64,000 nucleotides of DNA from Butyrivibrio sp. (lineage in GTDB: Bacteria; Bacillota; Clostridia; Lachnospirales; Lachnospiraceae): NCBI RefSeq assembly GCF_017635265.1, contig NZ_JAGBLU010000030.1:53649-117648 (forward strand). The letters run 5' to 3'. Below the pieces are notes generated by a model. It saw nothing but the letters and a program-made list of their open reading frames with translations, was not told where the DNA came from and ran no database searches. Positions 45,501 through 54,532 of this stretch are shown in pieces. Position 1 is the first letter of the stretch. Each line of letters begins with the position of its first letter. The translations under genes were made by a program, and so were the position numbers.

Positions 45501-48500
45501 AAGAGTCTCCGTTTACTCCAACAGTATCTGCTGCCATAAGACCAAAGCCTTCCTGACCGTTTGAATATTTCCAGGAATCAACACTAACCGTGGCAGAAAG
45601 AGTAAAGTTTTTATCTGCCGGTATTGTTGCGTAATAAAACGCAAGCCCATCAGTAGATGCCGGAACAAGTTTTCCTTTTCCGCCGGTTGAAGCAACTGTT
45701 ACAGAACCATCGTCGTTTACCGTAGCTTTATTGGTTGAAGTTGACACGCCTGATCCAAATGCAGAGAATGTCCACTCTTGTTCCCCATCCTCAGTGACCT
45801 CGATATTCATTGTACTTTCAGCCGAAACCTCTTCGTTTCTTTTTGCCGATAAAACAAGTTTATATTCATGACCAACTGTAAGATTCTTGAATGTATATTC
45901 GTATTCCGTTGAAGTATTTGTTACAACTTCTTCAGGTGTATAGGTTGCTTTCACCTCTGATGATTCGTTCTCTGTATCAATAGCTAGAAGAGTATATTCT
46001 GTAGCTTCTTTTACAGAATAGAATTTTACAGTTACAGTTCCGCTTCCCTTATTTACTGCATTTTTAAACTGTGGAGCTGTAAGAGGAAGCGTAAATTCAT
46101 ACTTATCTGACTCACCGCTTGTCTTTACATCTGTTTCGTCCTCTCTTGCAAGTGTAGCTACGAAATAGTATTTACCGCTTAATTCAGGCGTAAAAGAAAA
46201 ATCGAAAGATTCTTTTTCTGCTGATGACTTCAAAGTTTCTTTTGTAATTCCGCCTTCATCATACATAGTTACTGTAAGGCTATCGCCGCCATCTGTGCCG
46301 ATAATTGCATTCACCTTAACATCTATTTTATTTGAATCGCTCTCATTAAGTGCAACACTTTCGATAACAGGAGTACTCACACTGCTCCAATCAGCTCTTA
46401 TTACTTCTTCCTGCTCACCGTCTGTTACAACAACCTTGAAAATATAGTTATTGCCGGTGGCTCCTCCAAGATAATAGGTTCCTGCACTACTAGTTTTAAG
46501 CGTTGATTTGTATGCGGAATTCTTAACCGCTTCCTCCTCAGTTATGGCAACTGTACTTCCGTTGCTGTCAAGTATTGCTATCTGGCGACCACTATCACCA
46601 CAAGCCCACCACACTTCAACCTGTGCTTCATTGCTTGATGTAGTAAACTTGATTGCATTTTTCTCAGTACTTACATTACCGCCTAAATTCAATCGCTGAG
46701 AAGATGCATATCCATCATCCCAAGTCTTCGAGCTGGAATCAACTTTACTTTTTGCGCTGTATACTAATGTAAAGTATTCATCTGTGCCAGCCTTTTCAGT
46801 TTCTCCATCGCTCTTGGCACCGGCAGCAAAAGCAGCTAAACCTGATGATTCAAGTGTGTATACTGTATTTGCCTTTTCTTCTGACTTCTCGCTTTCATCA
46901 GCAACAGGTGCCTCGTCTGTTGTTCCATCGGGGAAAGTAATAGTCATATCATTACCATTTTCCTCAAACGGATCCCAGTCACCCAAAAATGCTGCTACAG
47001 AAATCCCTGTCCCATCTGAACAAACAGCTGTCTCAGGCTGCTGCGCCCAGGTTACACGAGATGAGCTGTTATCTTCTCCGGACACCTCGTATGTGCCATA
47101 TTCTACGCACCTTGCCGATTCTCCGCCAAGAGTTGTATTCCAACCTGCCGGCTGGATAAGTGATACGTTAGAGTCTGTATCATAAACATATCTATTGTTT
47201 GAATCAAGGCTCCAATTTGTTGCCTCTACAACAGTATCAAAAAATACAACTTCAGAAGTATTCGCCTGCCAAGGTCTTCCAAACTGTCCGGGCTTTGATT
47301 TATATTCTGATGCTGTGTCAACGCCTGGCGTTGCACTTGTAACTTTACAGTTGTACATAAGATATCCGCGTGTACCTGAAGCCTTCTGCTGAGCTGCTGT
47401 AATATAAGCAACATCGTTTTTATCTTCACTTGTGTTAAGAACAAGGTCGCACTTTGCGAATACTGCTGTCATTCCGCCAAAGATGTAGTCTGTTCCGCCA
47501 TATACTGCACAATCATAGAACGCTGCTGTAGCACCTTCTCCGCCGTAGAGAGTATCCTGACGACCAATTATGCGGCAACCATCAAAATAGCTTTCTGTTG
47601 CTGATGATGTAAGAGCAAGAGCTGCAGCTCTTTCTACATAGCTCTTATTCTGCAGACTTGTATCGCCGGCTAACATATCTGCACGGGCTGTAGATCCCTC
47701 TTTTGCACCACTTTGAGGAACAATCACGTCCTCTGCTGCCTTTTCCGACATATACTGGTTAAAAGAATTTTCAAAAATAATATCTTTTGCTTCAAATCCG
47801 GAAGCACTTACTACAACAGTTGCATTCCAGTATGTTCCAGTTCCTGAGCCGGGGTTAACAACAGATGCATAGCCATTAGCTTTGTTAGTAGTAAGAACAT
47901 CGCTATTGTACTTGTAATCACTTCCCATACTGTAGTATGTATAGCCGTGTCCGTAATACCATGTAATACGAACTGCATTGTCATCAATATCTACGCCTGA
48001 ATTTGTAAGTGTGTTTGTAGGATTATCACTTGCATTTTTAAGTGTTACGTTAGGAACATCAATTACAAGCATTTCCTCATAATTGCCAGGCTCTATACTA
48101 ACTGTAACTCTTTCACTGTCATCTCTCTCCATGAGACGAATCGCGTCAAGTGCTTCTCCAATAGTCTCATAGTCTGCAGACTCTGATGATCCAACTGATA
48201 TTTCAGACTTATATTCTGTCTGATAAACAGTCGCAATTTTTGTAATATATGATGAACCCAGAACAGTTATGTCAAATGTCCCCTTTTCTCCATCATAATT
48301 GTAGGTAAAAGTATCATCCTGACTCGTTGTTCCGGTTTTAACATCAACCGATTCTTCTGAATCACTCTCAAAATAGAAGGAGTACTGATAATTTGCAGTT
48401 ACCTGAATCTGACAAGCTCCTTTTACGGGAACTGATATTGTTCCTGCTCCTGAATAAAGATATACACTATTGTGTGATCTTCCATTTGTCCATGATAATC

Positions 48501-50505
48501 CGTTATAAGTTCCCGATGAAGCATTCGCATATTTAGACACGAATGACTCATCACTGAAATTCCATTCTGTTATATCAGATGAGAATGTAATCTCTTTTAC
48601 CACATCTGCGCCATTTACGATAAGATTGCTGGTAAGCTGCTGTACATATTCTCCCGAATCAGTAACCTCTACAACATACTGTCCATCTCTTAAAGTAATG
48701 CCATCTGTTCCTGTAAACTCATAAACGTATCCGTCAGCTTCATAATCATTTTCTGTATCAAGTCTTGTAAAGGTAAATGTTGCTTCTGCCAGATCATCAA
48801 GAGTTGCCCCGTTGGGCACGATTGTTATGTTGTATACAGGCTTAGCTTCAAATTCAATAGCAAAGTTATCTTTTTCCCCATCTACAGCAATAGATGTTGT
48901 AATCAGGTTGTAATCTTCTACTGCCGCGTATTTCTCTGAAGCAGTATCTTCTTTATCCTCTACAGCTACTTCATAATTCACTCCGCTTTGAAGCTTTACT
49001 TCATAAACAATAGCATTTTCTTCAGAATTAAGTGTAATAGAAGGAACATATACCGATTCCTTGTCATCCGGTGTAAATGTAAACTCAGCAGCTCGAACAA
49101 AGCTGTCTATATCTTCTGTATCAATCCCGGTAATACTTCCTGTGTATGTCACAAGTGTAACGCCTGCAACATCCACTTCAATTGAAGTATCCTCACTGAT
49201 ATTTATGCTCTTGCTAGATGTAATAACATAGTTATCAGCCCCCTCAAGAGATAAATCATAATCAAAGCCTTCTGCAAGCTCTGCCGTAAATGAACCTTCA
49301 CTGACCTCAGCTCTGACCTCGTTGCCATTTTGTCTGTTAGTAAATACTATGGAAAGAGATTCTGTTCCTTCATAGCCGTTTACTGTACCTGTAAGCTGTG
49401 CATACTCCGCATGCTTACGAAGAATTCTGGCCACTACAAGCTTCTCGGTAGCAGAATATAATTTGTACCGGCTTTCGTTTGCAGGATAGTATACAAATCT
49501 TGATACTGTACTTGAACCTGCCGTATGTGTATACGTAGTTGATTCTGTTCCATCAGACATATTTTCAAATACAACATCTGAATCTGTTCCATTGCTGGCA
49601 ACATATGCAGTGATGATATCATCAGCCTGGCATTCCACCGCGATATAAACATCCGATGTCCCGCTTTTATTTGAATAAATATAACCGCTATATACATTTC
49701 CATCAGAGTCTTTTAGTGACTTACTGTCATAACGGGTAAGCTCTGTGTTAGTGGTTCTTAACCTGTGAGTTTCACTATATCCACCATCATTGAATGAAAA
49801 ATCCCCATCATCTATCGAGAATGATGCAATATTAACTCCTGTTGAACCGGCACTTACACTGTAAAGACCATTAATAGTATCAACTGTTAATCTGTTATTG
49901 TAATCTTCTCCCAGATCCTCAGCGCCAAAATCCCATACATCTGTCTTGGAGTCATCAAAGTTTCTATCTTCTGATTCTTCTTCAATCTCTTCTGTAGCTG
50001 CGCTGCTTGCTGCTGTTGCTGCTTCCACCGAAGAAGCACTACTTGCCGCAGAACCTTCAACTGAAGATGCGCTTGTTGCTGCAGTTCCTTCTGATGATGC
50101 TTCACTTGCAGCTGAAGAACTTGCTGATGCTGCTCCTGAAGACGCATTTCCGCTTGCAGCCGCTCCAAGTAAGGTCGCTCCTGCTGTTGCTGCAGTCAAA
50201 GAAGTTGCCTCTTCAGTTCCAGCCAAAGTTGTAGCTGCTTCCTCTGTTACTTCCTCTGTTTTAACTGTTACTGTTTCTTCTTTTTCATCATCAACACTTG
50301 ATACTTCTGATGATGCATCAGAACTCCCATCAGTACTGCCTTCTTCAGAAGTCCCACTTGCGGATTCTGATGAATTGTCAGTTGTTTCTGCATAGACAAC
50401 AGTCTGCGGCATTACCATGGTGACATTTGCCATCACAATCGCAGCAGACATAAGTACAGCCCCAACCTTTGTCCATGCCTTTTTGCATAGTCCCTTTCTT
50501 ACCAT
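42586..50505 (-). CDS. Giant secreted pectin methylesterase (CE8) plus pectate lyase (PL9), membrane-anchored
   Basis: 2639 residues. A signal peptide at 1-38 and a Ser/Ala/Glu-rich stretch at 40-190 precede several beta domains (about 190-770). The CE8 pectinesterase lies at about 772-1160, with GRQDTLYGG near 978, GTDYIFGG near 1005 and the Arg of FGRPWQ near 1077. A fibronectin-type pair and a sugar-binding-like domain follow (about 1270-1900). The PL9 parallel beta-helix lies at about 1963-2315, with ADGFAAK, DDGWDLF and NGNGFKMGG blocks. A long Ser/Glu/Asp linker (about 2381-2495) and a C-terminal hydrophobic helix (about 2602-2630, VAPIAAGGATVVVAAAAVV) end it, so it is anchored in the membrane. 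It would de-esterify pectin and then cut the polygalacturonate. Two perfect cre sites lie upstream, consistent with carbon catabolite repression. RBS GGGAGGAGAAC. Confidence 0.92.
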   Translation of the reverse strand: MVRKGLCKKAWTKVGAVLMSAAIVMANVTMVMPQTVVYAETTDNSSESASGTSEEGSTDGSSDASSEVSSVDDEKEETVTVKTEEVTEEAATTLAGTEEATSLTAATAGATLLGAAASGNASSGAASASSSAASEASSEGTAATSASSVEGSAASSASSVEAATAASSAATEEIEEESEDRNFDDSKTDVWDFGAEDLGEDYNNRLTVDTINGLYSVSAGSTGVNIASFSIDDGDFSFNDGGYSETHRLRTTNTELTRYDSKSLKDSDGNVYSGYIYSNKSGTSDVYIAVECQADDIITAYVASNGTDSDVVFENMSDGTESTTYTHTAGSSTVSRFVYYPANESRYKLYSATEKLVVARILRKHAEYAQLTGTVNGYEGTESLSIVFTNRQNGNEVRAEVSEGSFTAELAEGFDYDLSLEGADNYVITSSKSINISEDTSIEVDVAGVTLVTYTGSITGIDTEDIDSFVRAAEFTFTPDDKESVYVPSITLNSEENAIVYEVKLQSGVNYEVAVEDKEDTASEKYAAVEDYNLITTSIAVDGEKDNFAIEFEAKPVYNITIVPNGATLDDLAEATFTFTRLDTENDYEADGYVYEFTGTDGITLRDGQYVVEVTDSGEYVQQLTSNLIVNGADVVKEITFSSDITEWNFSDESFVSKYANASSGTYNGLSWTNGRSHNSVYLYSGAGTISVPVKGACQIQVTANYQYSFYFESDSEESVDVKTGTTSQDDTFTYNYDGEKGTFDITVLGSSYITKIATVYQTEYKSEISVGSSESADYETIGEALDAIRLMERDDSERVTVSIEPGNYEEMLVIDVPNVTLKNASDNPTNTLTNSGVDIDDNAVRITWYYGHGYTYYSMGSDYKYNSDVLTTNKANGYASVVNPGSGTGTYWNATVVVSASGFEAKDIIFENSFNQYMSEKAAEDVIVPQSGAKEGSTARADMLAGDTSLQNKSYVERAAALALTSSATESYFDGCRIIGRQDTLYGGEGATAAFYDCAVYGGTDYIFGGMTAVFAKCDLVLNTSEDKNDVAYITAAQQKASGTRGYLMYNCKVTSATPGVDTASEYKSKPGQFGRPWQANTSEVVFFDTVVEATNWSLDSNNRYVYDTDSNVSLIQPAGWNTTLGGESARCVEYGTYEVSGEDNSSSRVTWAQQPETAVCSDGTGISVAAFLGDWDPFEENGNDMTITFPDGTTDEAPVADESEKSEEKANTVYTLESSGLAAFAAGAKSDGETEKAGTDEYFTLVYSAKSKVDSSSKTWDDGYASSQRLNLGGNVSTEKNAIKFTTSSNEAQVEVWWACGDSGRQIAILDSNGSTVAITEEEAVKNSAYKSTLKTSSAGTYYLGGATGNNYIFKVVVTDGEQEEVIRADWSSVSTPVIESVALNESDSNKIDVKVNAIIGTDGGDSLTVTMYDEGGITKETLKSSAEKESFDFSFTPELSGKYYFVATLAREDETDVKTSGESDKYEFTLPLTAPQFKNAVNKGSGTVTVKFYSVKEATEYTLLAIDTENESSEVKATYTPEEVVTNTSTEYEYTFKNLTVGHEYKLVLSAKRNEEVSAESTMNIEVTEDGEQEWTFSAFGSGVSTSTNKATVNDDGSVTVASTGGKGKLVPASTDGLAFYYATIPADKNFTLSATVSVDSWKYSNGQEGFGLMAADTVGVNGDSSAFWNNSYMASATKVEYYYDTAAGEVTDDTSASKISMKIGIGSQQKIGVTQDNLSLLQANDSTTITGEFSSTMRPLDTSCGSKGAGTYNLIGNETSGGVASTTVDNPVTEFKLSIRKNNTGYFVSYTDADGNTTTQKYYDTEALEQLDTDNVYAGFFASRNATATFSDIELTLVDPADDEAAEDKPITYVTPSYKIISATYSNTAEYTLQYTGNADGVLTISDSKGNNLVNAKTVEENTVESVEATLDKGDNTFTVTFIPDEFFHPEDDEYQLLSSYEASTFTHTVNYKTISDAKEIYVSPEGTSTGEGTENSPVDIYTAVKYVQPGQTIRLAGGTYSLKSTVTVARGIDGTSSKPIRMIAESGDRAVFDFNKACAGFVFAGDYWYVSGIDCTRSGNSQKGIQVSGSHITLEDIHTYENGNTGIQVSRYLSTDEWDDWPSDDLILNCTSYSNADAGYEDADGFAAKLTVAEGIVFDGCISYNNADDGWDLFAKVESGCIGQVTIRNCVAFANGYGVDGTDEGNGNGFKMGGSSMAGPHKLINSVAWGNKAKGIDSNSGPDIQVYNSMSFNNGGSNVALYTNDTANTDFCVDGVLSYRTTGTSTNETIKAKGTQDSSKIYGKLNFFWNDGTSANSEGLTASDDWFVSLDAPYANAQDPLAVAEGMRSSNGKIDLGDFLKLTDAGMEALAKAGITYSDVVAVLNGSYEASGYNYDPSEDDDSSSASSTEASSEESPESSTEVSSDAGSSASTQESGSASSTEEAGSASTSGSSTQDQSSESSTAETSSDSTSESDSASEGSGDSSDSSDEDVDDDESGSDESGSSSTSESVPASRVEPTPIVRAIENVVERIVNRVNNFVNRIFGNDNRNNERDVAGAQREENIGTQDNEGNTQEHSNEAVQTPDDSGKQTSSGVEILDEQTAKEAAPSGDKTPIPVAPIAAGGATVVVAAAAVVAVKTGLMAKLLALLHIIK

Positions 50506-50589
50506 TGTTCTCCTCCCAATTTATGTGTCTCCCACAAAACACGAATCTTAACACCCCTATAAAAATGCAAGTTTATACTTTCTTAATAA

Positions 50590-50603
50590 TGTAAACGCTT
50601 ACA
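50590..50603 (-). promoter_or_regulatory. cre-type (CcpA) operator, proximal
   Basis: TGTAAACGCTTACA matches the catabolite-responsive element consensus TGWAANCGNTNWCA at every position on both strands. It lies about +15 to +28 from the predicted start of the pectinase transcript and 85 bases before the ATG, so a bound CcpA-like repressor would block transcription. Confidence 0.75.
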
Positions 50604-50623
50604 TTTTCATAATTCGTGTTACC

Positions 50624-50653
50624 ATCATAACATATATATATTGACGAAAACAA
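50624..50653 (-). promoter_or_regulatory. Predicted sigma-A promoter of the pectinase gene
   Basis: On the minus strand TTGTTT (50648-50653) and TATGAT (50624-50629) with an 18-base spacer, AT-rich, about 120 bases upstream of the ATG at 50505. Confidence 0.5.
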
Positions 50654-50784
50654 TATGTAAGAATTAGTTTTCATTGTGATAATGCACTAATTAATCAACA
50701 AATTCATAGAGTAAAAACTGTGCATTTTTTATGATTTGCGATAGATAATATATTTTTTGTATCCAACAATATGTAAAATTGCAT

Positions 50785-50798
50785 TGTTAGCGCTTTCA
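50785..50798 (-). promoter_or_regulatory. cre-type (CcpA) operator, distal
   Basis: On the minus strand TGAAAGCGCTAACA, a perfect match to TGWAANCGNTNWCA and nearly the optimum cre of Bacillus. It lies 182 bases from the proximal site, between the carboxylesterase terminator and the pectinase promoter. The rest of this 368-base gap (50506-50873) is AT-rich and holds no gene. Confidence 0.7.
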
Positions 50799-50810
50799 GA
50801 GAATGCTACT

Positions 50811-50847
50811 AAAAAACGCCTGACCACCATAAGGCAATCAGACGTTT
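50811..50847 (-). terminator. Terminator after the carboxylesterase gene
   Basis: AACGCCTGA (50815-50823) pairs with TCAGACGTT (50838-50846), with one G-U pair, and a run of A at 50811-50816 gives the U-tract on the minus strand. Confidence 0.75.
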
Positions 50848-50873
50848 AATACTATATTCAAAAGTACTCGTAT

Positions 50874-52205
50874 TTATTTTGGATCTCCCCTAAAGGTATT
50901 TCGAATCAGCAAAACAGGATTTGCCCGCTTCATTTTAAAGCCACCACTAGAGATGTATAGAGGCTTTCCACCTTTTTTCCAAATCGGTCTCCCCTCTCCG
51001 TTGGGATTTCCGGTTCTTACAAATGCTGCCACGTAATCCATAATCAGTTCTGATGCAGCCTTATCCTTCTCGCCATAAGGCCGAAAACTCTTATCAAGAG
51101 TTCCAAAGAAATACCTAAGATCCGAAGAATGAAAGGCACCGTTATCATCTCCCGGTGCTTCTATATCAAAGAAATAGCGATATCCCTTATTTTCTCGGAT
51201 AAATTTCCAGGCCATGTGGTAAAGGACCACATTGAACATATCGTTGGATGTGGTACCTGCCATATAGTCAATGCACAAAGGTTGCTTCACAAGCTGCACC
51301 GTATCTTTTTCCAGAAGATAACCATCCACAACCGGTTGTGTGTTCACCAGATTGTCATTTCGCTCAGTTTTGATAACTTCAACAGCTGCCATCACTTCTT
51401 TTTCATCCAAGTGCCGGAATTCTTCTAAAGTCTTTACCCCGGCTATTTTCATTACTTCTTTCCAGTATTCTCTGGTTTCAGTAGCAGGCTTTGGCCTGGC
51501 TTTCTTAGGAAAAAGTCCTCCACCAGAGAGCATAATAGCACGCTTAAAGAGACCTTCTGCTTTTTGAGAAAGACAGAGGTATTGCAGAGAAATCGCTCCA
51601 GCGCTTTGTCCCATAGCCGTGATATTTTCAGCATCGCCGCCAAAGGAAGCTATATGTCTTTTTACCCATTTAATGGCAACTAAAATATCGTCCAGTCCAA
51701 AGTTTCCGTCGCGACCATTCTTTTCCTGTATTTCCTCATGAGTCAGATATCCAAAGGCTCCCACCCTGTAGTTAATGCACACAAGTATGATTCCACGCTT
51801 CGCATAACCGGCGCCGTCAAGATAGCCCTCGGAATTGGCCATGGAATTAAAGCCTCCGCCGTGGATAAATACAAGAACCGGTGCGTTTTGAGCATCTTTT
51901 GGCGCATAGATGTTGAGGTTCAGGCAGTCCTCACTATAGGTAAAACTTAGTCCCTCTCTGAATTCCCGATGATAAAAAAGTCGCTCCGGCACATCAAGAT
52001 GGGGAAAGTAGGTCCGGTACTGAGTACAGGCATCGCCGAAGTGCGTGGCATCATATGTCCCCTCCCATTTTTCTATGGGAACAGCATAGGAAAAACGCTC
52101 TGCCTTTGCATAGCGAATCCCAAGAAAGGCCAGGTCGTCTTCTCTCTCAAGGCCTCTGATCCTGCCAAGGCCTGTTTCTTTTTCAATAAACTTAATATCA
52201 CTCAT
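50874..52205 (-). CDS. Type-B carboxylesterase
   Basis: 443 residues, somewhat shorter than the usual 490-560. The carboxylesterase-B features are EDCLNLNIYAP, oxyanion HGGGFNSM, nucleophile elbow GQSAGAIS and a late His. No signal peptide is seen, so the enzyme is cytosolic, and could remove acyl or feruloyl/acetyl groups from imported oligosaccharides. The start ATG overlaps the symporter stop by four bases (ATGA), which ties it to that transporter. The exact substrate is unknown; p-nitrobenzyl esterases are alternative relatives. A terminator follows at 50811. Confidence 0.85.
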   Translation of the reverse strand: MSDIKFIEKETGLGRIRGLEREDDLAFLGIRYAKAERFSYAVPIEKWEGTYDATHFGDACTQYRTYFPHLDVPERLFYHREFREGLSFTYSEDCLNLNIYAPKDAQNAPVLVFIHGGGFNSMANSEGYLDGAGYAKRGIILVCINYRVGAFGYLTHEEIQEKNGRDGNFGLDDILVAIKWVKRHIASFGGDAENITAMGQSAGAISLQYLCLSQKAEGLFKRAIMLSGGGLFPKKARPKPATETREYWKEVMKIAGVKTLEEFRHLDEKEVMAAVEVIKTERNDNLVNTQPVVDGYLLEKDTVQLVKQPLCIDYMAGTTSNDMFNVVLYHMAWKFIRENKGYRYFFDIEAPGDDNGAFHSSDLRYFFGTLDKSFRPYGEKDKAASELIMDYVAAFVRTGNPNGEGRPIWKKGGKPLYISSGGFKMKRANPVLLIRNTFRGDPK

Positions 52206-53653
52206 AGATTTTTATCTCCAAAGTATGCTTCCTTTTTTGCCTGCAGTTCTGTCACTTTCTCCTTTGAAAGCGGATACCAGACGATCAGGAATAGCGCCAT
52301 CAGGGCAAACATTACAGCAGGGATCAGGGTTGCCAGTACATACATTAAAGACAGTTGTGCCCCGGTAAATTTGAATTCCAGCGTACTTGCTGTGTCATAG
52401 TATCCCATTGCCAAAAGAGCTGCATTTACCGCAATGGCTGAGATTACCTGCCCCAATTTGCGGAAGAAATTAAGGAACGCATAAGCTGTTCCGTTATCCT
52501 TACTTCCGGTTGTAACTTCGATCTCGTCTATGGCATCCCCCGCCATAGCCCACAGCTGCAGGACAAATAGGTTTAAACCAAATCCGGAGACAAAGCACAA
52601 AAACATGAAAGGCATAAGTGCCGCTGCGGGATCCAGGAATTTCAGGAAAAACATTAAAAAGTTCGCTGCTGCCGCAATGATCATACCTACGGAAGTAATC
52701 TCTTTTTTGCCATACTTTCTGGCAAGCTTTGGAGTAAATGCCATCAGTATTGCCATTGGAATATAGGTAAGGATAGTCGGAAGTGATACAAAAATACCGC
52801 CCTTTCCAAAATAGTAGCGGATAAGATACACATAGTAGCTTTGAGTAAACATCTGCCCTGCCAAAAGAAGCATTGCTACTACAGAAATAGAAAGCATTGA
52901 CTTGTTTCCAAAGATAAGCTTTAAAGCTTTGCCTGCTGCGCCCTTTTCATGGTGCTTTTGCTCCGCCTTCACTCTCTCTTTTGTACCAAGGAATGCAAAT
53001 AGAAGCGCTATCATAGATAAAAGAGCCATGACAATAACGCCGGTTAAAAGAACATCATATTTTACGATGGATTGACCTGTTGTTTTATCAGTGCTAAAGC
53101 AAAGCATTGAAAGCACCATGACAGGCATAGAACCAAGAGCCGCACCAACAGCACGAAATACTGACAGTTTGGACCTTTCTTTGTCATCCAAAGTGATAAC
53201 ACTTGCAAGGGAGCCATAAGGAATCTGCAGCATGGTATAGATCATTCCCCATGCAACATAGGTCACTGTCGCATAAATATAGGCAGGCAGATTGTCTCCC
53301 GGCGTACCAAAACCCGGGAATTTACAAAATAACAGAATAGATGCTATAGCAAGCGGTATTGCCACGCGAAGAAACCACACACGATATCGACCATGCTTTG
53401 AGACCTTCGCTGTATCACAGATGCGCCCCATAATTGGGTCATTCACCGCGTCCCAGACTCTTGTCAGTACAAACATGATCATGATAAAGAACGGACTTAA
53501 GATAAGTACATCCGTATAGTAGGTCTGCAGGATGGAAGTCACCAGCCCAAACACCAGGCATCCACCCGCATCCCCCAATGCATAGCTGACATACTCTGCG
53601 GTCCTAAGGCCACTGGCCCTTTGGATCACACTTTTTTCTTCATTTTTCCCCAT
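52202..53653 (-). CDS. GPH-family sugar:cation symporter
   Basis: 483 residues with about 12 membrane spans and the glycoside-pentoside-hexuronide signature: YALGDAGGCLVFGLV at the start, RVWDAVNDPIMGRICD at about 65, KDNGTAYAFLNFFRKLGQ near 385. GPH carriers import sugars such as xylosides, melibiose or glucuronides together with a cation; specificity is not clear from sequence, but the setting beside a carboxylesterase and pectin enzymes suggests a plant cell-wall sugar. CAGGAGGGTAATTTCT precedes ATG 53653. The next gene (DNA glycosylase) ends 5 bases earlier, an accidental-looking neighbour. Confidence 0.9.
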   Translation of the reverse strand: MGKNEEKSVIQRASGLRTAEYVSYALGDAGGCLVFGLVTSILQTYYTDVLILSPFFIMIMFVLTRVWDAVNDPIMGRICDTAKVSKHGRYRVWFLRVAIPLAIASILLFCKFPGFGTPGDNLPAYIYATVTYVAWGMIYTMLQIPYGSLASVITLDDKERSKLSVFRAVGAALGSMPVMVLSMLCFSTDKTTGQSIVKYDVLLTGVIVMALLSMIALLFAFLGTKERVKAEQKHHEKGAAGKALKLIFGNKSMLSISVVAMLLLAGQMFTQSYYVYLIRYYFGKGGIFVSLPTILTYIPMAILMAFTPKLARKYGKKEITSVGMIIAAAANFLMFFLKFLDPAAALMPFMFLCFVSGFGLNLFVLQLWAMAGDAIDEIEVTTGSKDNGTAYAFLNFFRKLGQVISAIAVNAALLAMGYYDTASTLEFKFTGAQLSLMYVLATLIPAVMFALMALFLIVWYPLSKEKVTELQAKKEAYFGDKNL

Positions 53654-53658
53654 AGAAA

Positions 53659-54486
53659 TTACCCTCCTGTTCTTGAATAGAAAAATAGATACTGCTGCAT
53701 AACCCCATTAAAAGGAGCATAGCTTTCAAAAGCAAAGCCTTTTTGATAATGTGCATCAAGAACTTTTTTTATCCAAACATCAATAGGAAACGCATCAAGC
53801 CTGTGATAGCCAAAAAGAATCTCACAATTTGCAACCTTAACCCCAACACCAAATAATTTAAGGAGATTCTCCATCAGCTCTTCATCAGATAGCTTCTCCC
53901 ATGCCTTTAAGTCTACTGCGCCGCTTGCCACATCAAGTGCCGCCTGATGAACATACTTATCTCTATATCCAAGGCTACAGGATGATAACTGCTCCATTGA
54001 TAAAGCTGCTATTTTTTCAGGAGTGGGAAAAGAATATATTTTCCCAAACTCTTCTCCCTCATCAATTACATTCCCCGCAAGAGCGCAGAGTTTTTCAATT
54101 GAGGCCTTGATAGCAGGAATATTTTTTCTCTGGGATATGATAAAAGAAATAAGCATTTCCCACGGATCCTGCCTGAGAATCCTTATTCCTTTGCCGTATT
54201 CCGAAGCATTATAAAGATATTCATCTTTGGTTTTATCAATCCTTGAACGAATATCGCTATAGCTGATGTCCATATCAAAATAGTTTTTCCAAAAGGAGTC
54301 ATATTCTTTTTGGTCACAGCTAAATTCGTACCTGTTTTCGTCAAGTTTTTTAACCAGCACATGTTTGTCTAATGCTGCAACGCTGTAATGCTCCTGCGAC
54401 CCTTCTCCGCACTTGTTAAACCTGAAGCACTGACCGCTGTCAGCTATCTTTCCAAGGTCAAAATCATCTTCAATTGTTACTACCAC
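53659..54486 (-). CDS. 8-oxoguanine DNA glycosylase, OGG1 type
   Basis: Bifunctional glycosylase that removes 8-oxoguanine and cuts at the abasic site. 275 residues. The N-terminal OGG_N domain is at about 1-100. The HhH-GPD core contains QDPWEMLISFIISQ, and LFGVGVKVANCEILF holds Lys217, the Schiff-base residue; Asp236 is in AFPIDVW. GTG start at 54486 after AGGAG. The product helps a strict anaerobe withstand oxidative damage. It ends just 5 bases before the GPH symporter start, so the two may share a transcript though they lack a shared function. Confidence 0.9.
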   Translation of the reverse strand: MVVTIEDDFDLGKIADSGQCFRFNKCGEGSQEHYSVAALDKHVLVKKLDENRYEFSCDQKEYDSFWKNYFDMDISYSDIRSRIDKTKDEYLYNASEYGKGIRILRQDPWEMLISFIISQRKNIPAIKASIEKLCALAGNVIDEGEEFGKIYSFPTPEKIAALSMEQLSSCSLGYRDKYVHQAALDVASGAVDLKAWEKLSDEELMENLLKLFGVGVKVANCEILFGYHRLDAFPIDVWIKKVLDAHYQKGFAFESYAPFNGVMQQYLFFYSRTGG

Positions 54487-54532
54487 TATAGTCTCCTATT
54501 CTTTACCGATACTTTCAGTCCCACTACCCCGG

